The translations under genes were made by a program, and so were the position numbers. From Pedococcus bigeumensis (GTDB lineage Bacteria; Actinomycetota; Actinomycetes; Actinomycetales; Dermatophilaceae), in NCBI RefSeq assembly GCF_006438965.1, contig NZ_RCZM01000005.1, positions 62,001-126,000 on the forward strand: a stretch of 64,000 nt of DNA, given 5' to 3'. Positions 26,268 through 34,965 of this stretch are shown here, piece after piece. Below the pieces are notes generated by a model. That model saw nothing but the letters and a program-made list of their open reading frames with translations. It did not search any database and had not been told where the DNA came from. Position 1 is the stretch's first letter, and each line of letters begins with the position of its first letter.

Positions 26268-27155
26268 ATGGCCACCCTGAACCAGTGGATCGCCGGCGCG
26301 CGCCCGCGCACCCTTCCCGCTGCCATCGCCCCCGTCGTCGCCGGCACCGCCGCAGCGATCCCGCTCGACAAGGCCAGCTTCGGCCTGGCCATCCTCGCCG
26401 TCCTCGTGTCGCTGGGGCTGCAGGTCGGGGTCAACTACGCCAACGACTACTCCGACGGCATCCGCGGCACCGACGGCGAACGGGTCGGCCCGGTCCGGCT
26501 GGTCGGCCAGCACCTCGCGGATCCTGCCAACGTCAAGCTGATGGCCTTCTCGTTCTTCGGGGCTGCGGCCCTCGTGGGGCTGGCCCTCGTGGCCATCAGC
26601 GAGGCGTGGATCATGATCCCGCTGGGCGCCCTGGCCGTCCTCGCGGCGTGGAAGTACACCGGTGGCGACAACCCCTACGGCTACCGCGGCCTCGGCGAGC
26701 TCTACGTCTTCGTCTTCTTCGGCCTGATGGCCACCCTCGGCACGCTCTACACCCAGGCGCACCGGCTCACCTGGACCGGTGTGGCGTGCGCTGTCGGCGT
26801 GGGCGCGATCGCATCGGCGATCCTGGTCGCCAACAACCTGCGCGACATCCCTACCGACCGCGAGAGCGGCAAGATGACCCTGGCCGTGCGCCTGGGTGAC
26901 CGCTGGACCCGCGTCTTCTACGTCGTCCTGCTCGTCATCGCCGCAGTCGCCCTCGTGTCCGTCGCCCGCGACTTCCCGTGGGCGCTCCTGGGCCTGCTCG
27001 CCTTCGCCATCGTCGGCAGGCCGCTGAAGTCACTGCTCTCCGGTGCCACCGGACGCGACCTCGTGCCGGTGCTCGCGGCGACCGGCCTCTTCGAGATCGC
27101 GTATGCCGTGCTGATGGCCATCGGCATCGCTATCAGCCACGCACGCGCTGGCTGA
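26268..27155 (+). CDS. menA: 1,4-Dihydroxy-2-naphthoate polyprenyltransferase
   Basis: UbiA-family membrane enzyme attaching the isoprenoid tail to DHNA, giving demethylmenaquinone. 295 residues with about eight to nine membrane helices. The two Asp-rich motifs for prenyl diphosphate/Mg binding are NYANDYSDGIRGTD near residue 60 and NNLRDIPTDRESGK near residue 190. Final gene of the menB/menE/menA set; the methyltransferase MenG/UbiE and the menF isochorismate synthase are not in the window. Confidence 0.95.
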   Translation: MATLNQWIAGARPRTLPAAIAPVVAGTAAAIPLDKASFGLAILAVLVSLGLQVGVNYANDYSDGIRGTDGERVGPVRLVGQHLADPANVKLMAFSFFGAAALVGLALVAISEAWIMIPLGALAVLAAWKYTGGDNPYGYRGLGELYVFVFFGLMATLGTLYTQAHRLTWTGVACAVGVGAIASAILVANNLRDIPTDRESGKMTLAVRLGDRWTRVFYVVLLVIAAVALVSVARDFPWALLGLLAFAIVGRPLKSLLSGATGRDLVPVLAATGLFEIAYAVLMAIGIAISHARAG

Positions 27156-27164
27156 CCGGAGCGG

Positions 27165-27461
27165 TCAGCGGTACTCGACCGGGCCGCGGTCGTCCTCCGC
27201 GTCCTCGGCCGCCTCGTCGGCGCCGCTGACGGCGGGCGCGCCGGCCTGCTTGGCCGCAGCGCGCTGCTCCAGCCGCTCGGCGATCCGCTGCGTGCTCTCC
27301 TCGCGGAACCGGGCGAGGACGAAGAAGGACAGCACCATCGAGATCAGGGCACTGAGGACGAGCAGCATCCACTGCTGGTCCTGGTCGCGCAGCCCGAGCA
27401 GCCACAGCAGTGACAGGACGCCGAAGAAGATGAGCAGGCGCAGGACGGAGTACCGCAGCAT
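27165..27461 (-). CDS. DUF4229-like small membrane protein
   Basis: 98 residues with two membrane helices (LRLLIFFGVLSLLWLLGL and WMLLVLSALISMVLSFFVLA), a basic helical linker (RFREESTQRIAERLEQRAAAKQ) and an acidic tail. This layout is that of actinobacterial DUF4229 proteins, which often sit beside cytochrome c maturation or men genes. Function unknown. The ATG at 27461 is chosen; a much longer frame to 28553 is a shadow of ccsB. Ends convergently 9 bases from menA. Confidence 0.8.
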   Translation of the reverse strand: MLRYSVLRLLIFFGVLSLLWLLGLRDQDQQWMLLVLSALISMVLSFFVLARFREESTQRIAERLEQRAAAKQAGAPAVSGADEAAEDAEDDRGPVEYR

Positions 27462-27475
27462 GTCTTGATGAGTCC

Positions 27476-28459
27476 TTACAGGCCCGAGTAGGAGTGCTGG
27501 CCGACGAAGAAGACGTTCACGACGGCGAAGTTGACGATGATGCACGCGTAGCCGGCCAGCGCGATGAAGCTGGCGGTCTGGCGGCTGATCCCGCTGGTCG
27601 CCCGCGAGTGCAGGTATGCCGCGTAGACGACCCAGATCACGAAGGTCCAGACCTCCTTGGGGTCCCAGTTCCAGTAGGACGCCCACGCCTGGCGCGCCCA
27701 GATCGCACCGGCGATGAGGGTGAAGGTCCAGAGGGGGAACGCCACGATGTGCAGGCTGTAGGCGGTGCGCTCGATGGCCGGGGTCTCGGGGAACCGGTCC
27801 AGCACGCTGGCCCGGCCGGACCGCTCGAAGGCGTCCTTGAGCAGGTAGACGGCGGTCAGCGCGGCGCCGATGGTGAAGACGGCGGTGGCGAGGGTCGCGA
27901 CGGTGACGTGGATGACGAGCCAGTAGCTGCGCAGCGACGGCATCAGCTCGGAGGCCTCGGTGTACCAGACCGCCACGGCCATCCCGAGCACGAGCAGCAC
28001 CGGACCGGTGATGAACAGTCCGAGCCAGCGCAGGTCGCGCCGCGTCGACCAGATCGAGTAGGCCAGCACGGTGAACATCGAGCCCATGACGGCGAACTCG
28101 AACATGTTGCCCAGCGGCCAGCGGTGCACGGCGAGCCCGCGCAGGGCCACCGACAGGACGAGCAGGAAGCCACCGAGCCAGGTGGTGCTGGCGGCAATGC
28201 CCGCGGCCGTGCGTGCCCGCGAGGACAGCTCTCCCTCGGTGGGTCGCGTGGGCAGGGGCGGGCCGCCGACACCACTGCCGGCACCGGCTCCTGCCGTCAC
28301 CAGCTCGCTGTCGCGGTCCACGGCCTGGCCGCGAAGCTGGTCCCGGGCGGGCAGCAGGGCCGCGAGGTAGATGGCGTGGCACACCATGGCGATCGTGAAG
28401 ACAGCCATCGCCGAGTAGAGGCTGAGGTTGGCGTAGCCCGCCAGGCTCTCGTTGGTCAT
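27476..28459 (-). CDS. ccsB: Cytochrome c biogenesis protein CcsB (CcsA/ResC family)
   Basis: Integral membrane heme-handling subunit of the System II cytochrome c synthase, 327 residues, about eight helices. The Trp-rich heme motif YWNWDPKEVW is present near residue 250, with conserved His residues before (HVTVATLA) and after (SLHIVAFPLWTF). A low-complexity Gly-rich segment lies near residue 60. The ATG overlaps the resB stop (ATGA). It works with ResB to attach heme to apocytochromes on the outer face of the membrane. Confidence 0.94.
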   Translation of the reverse strand: MTNESLAGYANLSLYSAMAVFTIAMVCHAIYLAALLPARDQLRGQAVDRDSELVTAGAGAGSGVGGPPLPTRPTEGELSSRARTAAGIAASTTWLGGFLLVLSVALRGLAVHRWPLGNMFEFAVMGSMFTVLAYSIWSTRRDLRWLGLFITGPVLLVLGMAVAVWYTEASELMPSLRSYWLVIHVTVATLATAVFTIGAALTAVYLLKDAFERSGRASVLDRFPETPAIERTAYSLHIVAFPLWTFTLIAGAIWARQAWASYWNWDPKEVWTFVIWVVYAAYLHSRATSGISRQTASFIALAGYACIIVNFAVVNVFFVGQHSYSGL

Positions 28460-30111
28460 CCTCGTGCGTCCAATCTGCTGTCCATCTCGGGTTCAGGCGC
28501 CGGGTCGTGGTCGGGGTCCGGGTCGTGGTCGGGGTCGGGGTCGGTCCCCGCATCGGGATCGACGGTGAACCTGGCCTCCAGCGCCGCGACCACCCGGTCG
28601 ACCACGTCCTGGAGCCCGTCGTCGTCGCCCTTGGCGAGGCCGCCGACGGTTACCACGGTACGACCCGGGACGGCGCCGGGGGAAACCCGCACGAACACCC
28701 GCCGCCGCCGGATCACCAGCGAGGCGATCAGACCCGAGAGCGCGAGCAGCGCAGCGGCGAGGGTGACGAACTTGCCCGGGTCGTGCCGGATCGACAGACC
28801 GGCAAACCGCGCGACGCTGTCGAAGCTGATGCTCCCCTTGCCCCCGGGCAGCTGGTAGGTCTGACCCGGCTCGAGCCAGATCCGCAGGGGGTCGCCCTTG
28901 GCGTTCTGGAGCTGGGTCATCTTGGCGGTGTCGAGGAGGTAGACCGACTGGGGACGCCCACCGGGGAAGAGGTCACCCTCGTAGACGGTCAGCGCGAGGG
29001 CCGGCTTCTTGAGATCCGGGAAGACCGAGATGGGGCCGGTGTCCTTGCCGATGGTGGCCGTCGGCAGGAACAGCCCCGAGAAGCCCAGCTGCTCCGGCTG
29101 CGCGCCGGGTACCTTGACGACGCCCACGGACGTGTAGTTGTTGTCCCGCGCGAGGAAGGGCGTCGCACCGCTGTAGACCTTGGCACCCTTGGCGTCACGG
29201 ACCGTGATGACCGGGGCGTAGCCGTTGCCGAGGAGGAAGACCCCCGCCCCCTTCATCTCCAGGGGGTGGTTGACCTTGACCGTCGCCTTCTGAGCAGGGG
29301 CATCCGGGGTCGCCTTGGTCGTGACGTGCGCGGTGAAGTCGCGGGGTGAGCCGAACTGGCCACGCCCGGTGACGTTCTCCTCGAAGGTGGCGTCGAACTG
29401 GTCGACCTTGAGCTCGAACGGCGACAGGCTGGCCGGGTCCACGAGCGGGCCGGGGCTGAACGTGTCGTAGTTCGCCAGCGTGTTGGCGAACGACTTTCCC
29501 ACGGGGACGATGACGTCGCCCTTCCAGCCGTACAGGTGCCCGATCGCTACCCCGATGATGACGAAGATCAGCGAGAGGTGGAAGACGAGGTTGCCGGTCT
29601 CTTTGAGGTAGCCCTTCTCTGCGCTGACCGAGGTCTCGTCGTGCGCAACGGTGCGGAAACGACTGCCGCGCAACGTCTCTCGTGCTGCGTCGACGACGGC
29701 TGCCGGAGCCGCCGTCACCTCGAAAGTGCCGTTCGCGGGCAGCCGGGCGGGCCTGGCCGGTGCCTTCGGCGGGCTCGAGCGCATTGCCTTCCAGTGCACC
29801 TTGCTGCGCGGCAGGACGCAGCCGACGAGCGAGACGAACAGCAGCAGGTAGATCGCGGCGAACCAGGGAGAGGCGTACACCTCGAAGAACCCGAGCCGGT
29901 CGAGCCACGGCCCAGACTTGGGGTGGTCCGCGATGTACGTCGCCGTCCGCGCCGCGTCGATGCTGCGCTGCGGCCAGATCGACCCCGGCACCGCACCCAC
30001 TGCCAGCAGCAGCAGGAGGAACAGCGCGGTGCGCATGCTGGTGAGCTGCCGCCACATCCAGCGCAGCCAGCCGACGAGTCCCAGCCGGGGCTGGGTGATC
30101 GGGTCGCTCAC
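28456..30111 (-). CDS. resB: Cytochrome c biogenesis protein ResB
   Basis: Second subunit of the System II heme-delivery/ligation complex, 551 residues from the GTG at 30111. Three N-terminal-half helices (TALFLLLLLAVGAVPGSIWPQ; WFAAIYLLLFVSLVGCVLPR; LVFHLSLIFVIIGVAIGHLYG), a large extracellular domain with the SVGVVKVPG and GLFLPT region and a last helix before a basic cytoplasmic segment. The C-terminal tail is a Asp/Pro/Glu-rich repeat (DPDPDHDPDPDHDP). One base separates its start from the ccdA stop. Confidence 0.93.
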   Translation of the reverse strand: MSDPITQPRLGLVGWLRWMWRQLTSMRTALFLLLLLAVGAVPGSIWPQRSIDAARTATYIADHPKSGPWLDRLGFFEVYASPWFAAIYLLLFVSLVGCVLPRSKVHWKAMRSSPPKAPARPARLPANGTFEVTAAPAAVVDAARETLRGSRFRTVAHDETSVSAEKGYLKETGNLVFHLSLIFVIIGVAIGHLYGWKGDVIVPVGKSFANTLANYDTFSPGPLVDPASLSPFELKVDQFDATFEENVTGRGQFGSPRDFTAHVTTKATPDAPAQKATVKVNHPLEMKGAGVFLLGNGYAPVITVRDAKGAKVYSGATPFLARDNNYTSVGVVKVPGAQPEQLGFSGLFLPTATIGKDTGPISVFPDLKKPALALTVYEGDLFPGGRPQSVYLLDTAKMTQLQNAKGDPLRIWLEPGQTYQLPGGKGSISFDSVARFAGLSIRHDPGKFVTLAAALLALSGLIASLVIRRRRVFVRVSPGAVPGRTVVTVGGLAKGDDDGLQDVVDRVVAALEARFTVDPDAGTDPDPDHDPDPDHDPAPEPEMDSRLDARG

Positions 30112-30112
30112 C

Positions 30113-30865
30113 TCAGATCACCGTCCGGAATCCGCTGACCAGCGTGGTCTGGATGTGGCGGGTGAGTGTCTCCCAGAGTCCGGTCACCAGGAGCAGCCCG
30201 ACGACGAACAACAGCGCACCACCAAACAGCTGGATGCCGCGTTGCCGCTTGCGCAGGAACGCGGACACCCGCCCGAAGCGCTCGTAGCCCGCTGCGATCA
30301 ACAGGAACGGCAGGCCGAGTCCGAGCGAGTAGAGCAGGGCCAGGACGACGCCGCGGGTCACGGCCGACTGGTTGCCGGTGGCGGTGGCCAGCACCTGCAC
30401 CGCCCCCAGGGTCGGGCCGGTGCAGGGAGCCCAGCCGAGGCCGAAGACGGCTCCGAGGAGCGGGGCGCCGGCCAGACCCGACGCCGGACGCGCGTGCAGC
30501 TTGAGCTCGCGCTGTGAACCCGCTCCGATGAAGACCAGCGCCATCAAGATGACGAGCACCCCGCCCACGCGCATCAGGACCTCGCGGTGCTCGATGAGGG
30601 TGGCGCCGACCCCCGCGATGATCACGGTCGTGACCATGAACACCACGGTGAAGCCGAGGATGAACAGCAACGCTCCCAACACCATCCGGTGCCGTTTGCG
30701 CTCCTCCAGGGACTCGTCGGACAGCCCGGTGACGTAGCCGAGGAACCCGGGCACGAGCGGCAGCACGCACGGCGACGCGAACGAGACAAGGCCGGCCAGC
30801 AGGGCAACGGCCATCGCCACCGGCAGGGCGCCAGAGGTCACAGCATTCGCCGCATCAGCAGTCAT
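30113..30865 (-). CDS. ccdA: Thiol-disulfide transporter CcdA
   Basis: Six-helix membrane protein passing electrons from cytosolic thioredoxin to extracellular ResA, keeping the CXXCH of apocytochrome c reduced. 250 residues; the redox Cys residues are in LVSFASPCVLPLVPGFLGY and FGLGWAPCTGPTLGAV. It lies between resA and resB, the standard order for System II operons. A gap of 12 bases separates it from resA. Confidence 0.95.
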   Translation of the reverse strand: MTADAANAVTSGALPVAMAVALLAGLVSFASPCVLPLVPGFLGYVTGLSDESLEERKRHRMVLGALLFILGFTVVFMVTTVIIAGVGATLIEHREVLMRVGGVLVILMALVFIGAGSQRELKLHARPASGLAGAPLLGAVFGLGWAPCTGPTLGAVQVLATATGNQSAVTRGVVLALLYSLGLGLPFLLIAAGYERFGRVSAFLRKRQRGIQLFGGALLFVVGLLLVTGLWETLTRHIQTTLVSGFRTVI

Positions 30866-30877
30866 CGACAGCGCGTT

Positions 30878-31480
30878 CTACTGCTCGGCCAGGACGTCGT
30901 CGACCAGCCCGCTGAGCGTCGATGCGGTGACCGGTCCGCTGACCCGGGCGGCGATCCGTCCGGTGCGGTCCAGCACCAGCGTGGTGGGCGGCGAGGTGAC
31001 CTTCCCCTGCAGGGCGAGGATGGTCGTGCCGGCGGGGTCGTCGAGCGACGGGAACGGGATGCCCCACCGCGCCGCAGTCGAGCGACCCGAGTCCGGGTTG
31101 TCGCGGTAGTTGATGCCCATGAAGGCCACCGGCTTCTTGGCGGCGGCGATCGCCTCAGCGGCCTTCTTGAGGTCGGGTGCCTCGGTCTCGCACGGAGGAC
31201 ACCACGACGCCCAGAGGTTCAGCACGGCGACCTTGCCGACCACGTCCTGCGACGACCACTGCTTTTTGTCCAGCGTGGTGCCGGTCAGGGCAACCGGCTT
31301 CTTGCGGTCGGCGGCGGGGATCGTCTCGACGTTGCCGTCACCCGAGATGTAGCCCTGCTGGTTGCCCGACTTCGCCTGCGCTGCAATGGAGTTCGGGTCA
31401 TCGCTGCACCCGGAGAGCGACAGCACGAGCAGGGGCGCCGCGAGCAGCACGGCCGCACGCGGCATACGAAGGACTGTCAT
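30878..31480 (-). CDS. resA: Thioredoxin-like lipoprotein, ResA/TlpA type
   Basis: Extracellular membrane-anchored thioredoxin, 200 residues. Lipoprotein signal with lipobox LSGC (Cys near residue 24) and a thioredoxin-fold domain with active site NLWASWCPPCETEAP and the cis-Pro segment GKVTSPPTTLVLD. Reduces apocytochrome c disulfides using electrons from CcdA. The ATG at 31480 overlaps the stop of the phosphatase gene (ATGA), tying the cytochrome maturation genes to hemL upstream. Confidence 0.92.
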   Translation of the reverse strand: MTVLRMPRAAVLLAAPLLVLSLSGCSDDPNSIAAQAKSGNQQGYISGDGNVETIPAADRKKPVALTGTTLDKKQWSSQDVVGKVAVLNLWASWCPPCETEAPDLKKAAEAIAAAKKPVAFMGINYRDNPDSGRSTAARWGIPFPSLDDPAGTTILALQGKVTSPPTTLVLDRTGRIAARVSGPVTASTLSGLVDDVLAEQ

Positions 31481-32127
31481 CCGGTGCCGCCATGGGACTG
31501 GGCCAGCAGCACCGCAGCCGGCTCGGAGTAGGTGAGCGACTCGAGGTCGTCGCCCACGTAGGTGAGGGTCGTCAAGGAGGCGAGCCGGCACTCCCGCTTG
31601 CGCGGGTCGTGCCACAGCCGCTTGCCCAGGAGGGCGTTGCGGGCGGTCCAGATGGGGAGCTGGTGGGAGACGATGACGGCTTCGTGCCCGCGCGCGGCGG
31701 ACCTGGCGTCGGCGATCGCGGCGGTCATCCGCTCGGCGATGTCGGCGTACGCCTCACCCCACGACGGGCGCAGCGGGTTGACCAGCTTGGACCAGTGCGC
31801 GGGCCGGATGAAGTCCAGCGGCTTCATCTCGCCGACGCGCTGTCCCTCGAAGGAGTTGCCCGCCTCGATGACCCGGTCATCGGTGCGGATCGGCATGCCG
31901 TGCGCCTCGGCGACGGGCGTCGCCGTCTCCTGCGCACGCAGCAGGGAAGAGGCGACCACGTGGGTGATGTCGTGGTCGGCCAGGTGGGCCGCGACGGTGC
32001 GCGCCATCTCGTGACCCAGGTCGGAGAGGTGGTAGCCGTCGAGCCGGCCGTAGAGGACGCCCTCAGGGTTGTGCACCTCGCCATGGCGCATGAGGTGCAC
32101 CACGGTGCGGTCGGATGGGCTGGTCAC
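31477..32127 (-). CDS. Histidine phosphatase (phosphoglycerate mutase-like) family protein
   Basis: 216 residues. RHG catalytic motif [11 protein letters not shown] near residue 14, a second conserved Arg in [10 protein letters not shown], Glu in [12 protein letters not shown] and the second His in [11 protein letters not shown]. The exact substrate is unknown; members act on phosphosugars, nucleotides or proteins. It is squeezed between hemL (GTGA overlap at 32124-32127) and resA (ATGA overlap), so it belongs to a heme/cytochrome c operon. Confidence 0.9.
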   Translation of the reverse strand: MTSPSDRTVVHLMRHGEVHNPEGVLYGRLDGYHLSDLGHEMARTVAAHLADHDITHVVASSLLRAQETATPVAEAHGMPIRTDDRVIEAGNSFEGQRVGEMKPLDFIRPAHWSKLVNPLRPSWGEAYADIAERMTAAIADARSAARGHEAVIVSHQLPIWTARNALLGKRLWHDPRKRECRLASLTTLTYVGDDLESLTYSEPAAVLLAQSHGGTG

Positions 32128-33467
32128 GAGTCGATTGTCGCAAACGCCTCAGCGGCGGCCGACGCCGCGGCAGGGATCGCCGCGAGCACCCGGTCCACGG
32201 CGACGTCGTCGTGTGCACCACTGACGAACCAGGACTCGAAGGCGCTCGGCGGCAGGTAGACGCCCTGGCTCAGCATCGAGTGGAAGAACGCGGCGAACGC
32301 GGGGACGTGCTGGGCCCTGGCCTCGTCGTAGTCGCGCACCTGGCCGTCCCGGAAGAAGACGCTGAACATGCTCCCCGCGCGCTGGACCACGTGGGGGACC
32401 CCAGCAGCAGAGAGGTGCTCGTCGAGCCCTGCGGTCAGGGCGTCGGCGACCTCGCCGAGCCGGGCGTAGAGGTCTGGGGTGCACTGCTGGAGGGTGGCCA
32501 GGCCGGCGGCGGTCGCGACGGGGTTCCCCGAGAGGGTGCCCGCCTGGTAGACCGGCCCGACCGGTGCGAGCAGCGCCATCACGTCGGCCCGTCCGCCGAA
32601 GGCGGCTGCCGGAAAACCGCCGCCCATGACCTTGCCGAAGGTGAACAGGTCGGGTGCGCCGGCGGCATACCCCTGCTCTCCGGCCTCGAGGCCGAACCAG
32701 CCGGCCTCGCTGCAGCGGAAGCCGGTCATCACCTCGTCGGAGATGAGCAGAGCGCCGTGGGCGGCGGTGATCCGGCGCAGGCCCTCGGTGAACCCCGGCG
32801 CCGGCGGGACGACGCCCATGTTGCCGGGGGACGCCTCGGTGATCAGCGCGGCGATCTCGCTGCCACGCTCGGCGAAGGCTGCCTCCACCGCGTCGAGGTC
32901 GTTGAACGGCAGCACGATCGTCTCGGCCGCCATCTCCTTGGGGACACCGGCCGAGTCAGGGAGCGCGAAGGTGGCGACACCCGAGCCGGCCTGCGCCAGG
33001 AGGGAGTCGACGTGACCGTGGTAGCAGCCGGCGAACTTCACGACGATCGACCGACCGGTGTAACCGCGAGCCAGGCGGATGGCGCTCATCGTCGCCTCGG
33101 TGCCGCTGGAGACGAGGCGCACCTGCTCGACCGGGGCGACCCGGCGGACGATCTCCTCGCCGAGGGCCACCTCGTTCTCCGACGGCGTGCCGAACGAGAA
33201 GCCCTTGGCGGCTGCGGCGGCGACCGCCTGCTGCACCGCCGGGTGCCCGTGGCCGAGGATCATCGGCCCCCACGAGCAGACCAGGTCGACGTACTCGCGA
33301 CCGTCGGCGTCGGTGAGGTAGGGACCGTGCCCCGAGACCATGAAGCGCGGCGTCCCACCCACGGCACGGAACGCGCGGACTGGCGAGTTCACGCCACCGG
33401 GCGTCACCGCGAGGGCGCGCTCGAGGAGTGCCTGCGAGGCCGGTGCGTCGAAGGGGTATGCCGTCAT
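32124..33467 (-). CDS. hemL: Glutamate-1-semialdehyde 2,1-aminomutase
   Basis: PLP enzyme making 5-aminolevulinate from glutamate-1-semialdehyde, the product of HemA (38744). 447 residues. GSA features: [11 protein letters not shown] at the start, [46 protein letters not shown] and the PLP-binding Lys in [13 protein letters not shown]. Upstream, GACAAT lies 6 nt before the ATG, a possible -10 of a leaderless transcript. It is separated from rex-hemACDB by a MarR/YceI pair. Confidence 0.96.
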   Translation of the reverse strand: MTAYPFDAPASQALLERALAVTPGGVNSPVRAFRAVGGTPRFMVSGHGPYLTDADGREYVDLVCSWGPMILGHGHPAVQQAVAAAAAKGFSFGTPSENEVALGEEIVRRVAPVEQVRLVSSGTEATMSAIRLARGYTGRSIVVKFAGCYHGHVDSLLAQAGSGVATFALPDSAGVPKEMAAETIVLPFNDLDAVEAAFAERGSEIAALITEASPGNMGVVPPAPGFTEGLRRITAAHGALLISDEVMTGFRCSEAGWFGLEAGEQGYAAGAPDLFTFGKVMGGGFPAAAFGGRADVMALLAPVGPVYQAGTLSGNPVATAAGLATLQQCTPDLYARLGEVADALTAGLDEHLSAAGVPHVVQRAGSMFSVFFRDGQVRDYDEARAQHVPAFAAFFHSMLSQGVYLPPSAFESWFVSGAHDDVAVDRVLAAIPAAASAAAEAFATIDS

Positions 33468-33549
33468 GGCGTCATTGTCCCAGCCGCACCTGAGTGCTCC
33501 CGGCCGGGGCGTCCGGGCTGACCGGATATCAGGTGGATGCTGCTTGGAT

Positions 33550-33567
33550 GCCGGGCCGATGCCCGGC
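33550..33567. other. Short inverted repeat between hemL and marR
   Basis: GCCGGGC-CGAT-GCCCGGC, a perfect 7-bp hairpin with no T-run on either side. It could be a weak terminator for the marR gene, which ends at 33582 on the minus strand. The rest of 33468-33581 shows only the hemL upstream region. Confidence 0.4.
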
Positions 33568-33581
33568 TGATCTCGGGTGGA

Positions 33582-34136
33582 TCAGAACACGCGGGACCGA
33601 CGGACATCGGCCTGGGCGTCGGACTCGAGCTCCTGGGCCTCGCGGGCCACGGCCGGGTGGCCACCCTCCTGGCCGGGCGCGAGGGTGGCGCGGATCACGT
33701 CCATCGCCTCGCCCAGCGCCTTGAACAGCGGGGCCGGCACCGGGTCGATCACCGAGCGACGGACGCTCGCCACGTGCACACGGGCCATGTCCTGGACCGC
33801 CTGCCACCCGGCGTCGGTCAGCACCAGCTCCACGCCCCGCTTGTCGTCCAGGCAGGACTCACGGACGACCCAGCCGCGCTTCTCGAGGCGGCTGGCCGTG
33901 TGGGTGAGCCGGCTGCGGGACTGCACGACAAGGTCGGCGAGGCTCGACATGCGCAGCCGGCGGCGCGGACTCTCGGACAGCATCGAGATGATCTCGTACT
34001 CGGTGAGCTGGACGCCGTGCGACTGCAGGTCCCGGTCGAGGGCCTCCTCGATGAGGCGACTCCCCCGCAGGTAGGCACGCCAAGCCCGCTGTTCGTCGTC
34101 GCTGAGCCACTGCGGCTCACCCGATGGGGTGCTCAT
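33582..34136 (-). CDS. MarR-family transcriptional regulator
   Basis: 184 residues with a winged-helix DNA-binding domain of MarR type (VQLTEYEIISMLSESPRRRLRMSSLADLVVQSRSRLTHTASRLEKRG, then the wing DDKRGVELVLTDAG). The C-terminal helices would form the dimer interface. It is divergent from the yceI gene across a 116-base AT-rich region, so control of itself and yceI is the simplest inference. No ligand-binding clue is visible. Confidence 0.9.
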   Translation of the reverse strand: MSTPSGEPQWLSDDEQRAWRAYLRGSRLIEEALDRDLQSHGVQLTEYEIISMLSESPRRRLRMSSLADLVVQSRSRLTHTASRLEKRGWVVRESCLDDKRGVELVLTDAGWQAVQDMARVHVASVRRSVIDPVPAPLFKALGEAMDVIRATLAPGQEGGHPAVAREAQELESDAQADVRRSRVF

Positions 34137-34166
34137 GAGCAGGAAGTATGACAGGTGGACGGTTAG

Positions 34167-34194
34167 TTGAAATATAAATGAAGTCTGCTACGTT
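34167..34194 (+). promoter_or_regulatory. Putative yceI promoter
   Basis: TTGAAA (34167-34172), 16-base spacer and TACGTT (34189-34194) form a plausible -35/-10 pair for yceI. The stretch TTAGTTGAAATATAAATGAA (34163-34182) is unusually AT-rich for this DNA and covers the -35 and spacer, the expected place for a MarR operator, though a clean palindrome is not visible. Confidence 0.5.
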
Positions 34195-34252
34195 CGAAGA
34201 GATGAAGCGGATGGGACCGTCCCGGCCGCAGACCCCCCTACAGGAGATTCTC

Positions 34253-34789
34253 ATGGCAAGCATCAACGACATCCCCGCCGGCACCTGGACCGTCGACGCC
34301 TCTCACAGCGAGATCGGCTTCGTCGCCCGTCACCTCATGGTCACGAAGGTTCGCGGCCAGTTCAAGGAGTTCGAGGGCACCGTCAAGGTCGGCGACGACA
34401 TCACCGACTCGCAGGTGACCGCCGTGGCCCAGATCGCCTCCGTCGACACCGGCTCTGCCGACCGCGACACCCACCTCAAGTCCGGCGACTTCTTCGACGC
34501 CGAGGCCAACCCGACCATGAGCTTCACCTCGACCAAGGTCACGGCTGACGAGCTCGTCGGCGACCTGACCATCAAGGGTGTCACCAAGCCGGTCACCTTC
34601 GACCTGGACTTCACCGGTCTGGCCACCGACCCGTGGGGCAACGAGAAGGCCGGCTTCGAGGCCACCACCGAGATCAACCGCAAGGACTGGGACCTGGGCT
34701 GGAACGTCGCCCTCGAGGGTGGCGGCGTGCTCGTCTCCGAGAAGGTCAAGCTCAACCTGGACATCCAGCTCACCAAGGCTGCTGCCTGA
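34253..34789 (+). CDS. YceI-family protein
   Basis: 178-residue lipocalin-like beta-barrel of the YceI family, which bind isoprenoid-type lipids such as polyprenyl chains. Features: GTWTVDASHSEIGFVARHLM at the start, GDFFDAEANPTMSFTSTKV, LTIKGVTKPVTFDLDF and INRKDWDLGWN. There is no signal peptide, as in many actinobacterial copies, so it is probably cytosolic. The ATG at 34253 has AGGAG about 8 nt upstream. Divergent from a MarR regulator and followed by a strong terminator. Confidence 0.92.
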   Translation: MASINDIPAGTWTVDASHSEIGFVARHLMVTKVRGQFKEFEGTVKVGDDITDSQVTAVAQIASVDTGSADRDTHLKSGDFFDAEANPTMSFTSTKVTADELVGDLTIKGVTKPVTFDLDFTGLATDPWGNEKAGFEATTEINRKDWDLGWNVALEGGGVLVSEKVKLNLDIQLTKAAA

Positions 34790-34823
34790 ACCTGAGCACG
34801 CGCTGATCTCCCACAGCTGACAA

Positions 34824-34857
34824 GGGGGCCGGTTCCGGGGGGAACCGGCCCCCTTTG
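34824..34857 (+). terminator. Rho-independent terminator after yceI
   Basis: A 13-bp perfect stem GGGGGCCGGTTCC / GGAACCGGCCCCC with a GGGG loop, followed by TTTG. Thirty-odd bases after the yceI stop. The region 34860-34965 between it and the hemB stop shows nothing except one GTATGCC heptamer near 34948. Confidence 0.85.
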
Positions 34858-34965
34858 TCATGCCCCCGCCCCGACTTGGTGCCGACAGATCGTCACGAGA
34901 CGCCCAAACGCGCCGTCAGTGACGACCTCAGCGCAACACGTGCGGGGGTATGCCGCGTGGTTGGG

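Noticed and set aside
33550-33567. Strong intrinsic terminator after marR
   Set aside because: The stem is only 7 bp with no T-run, so I list it as a weak hairpin only.
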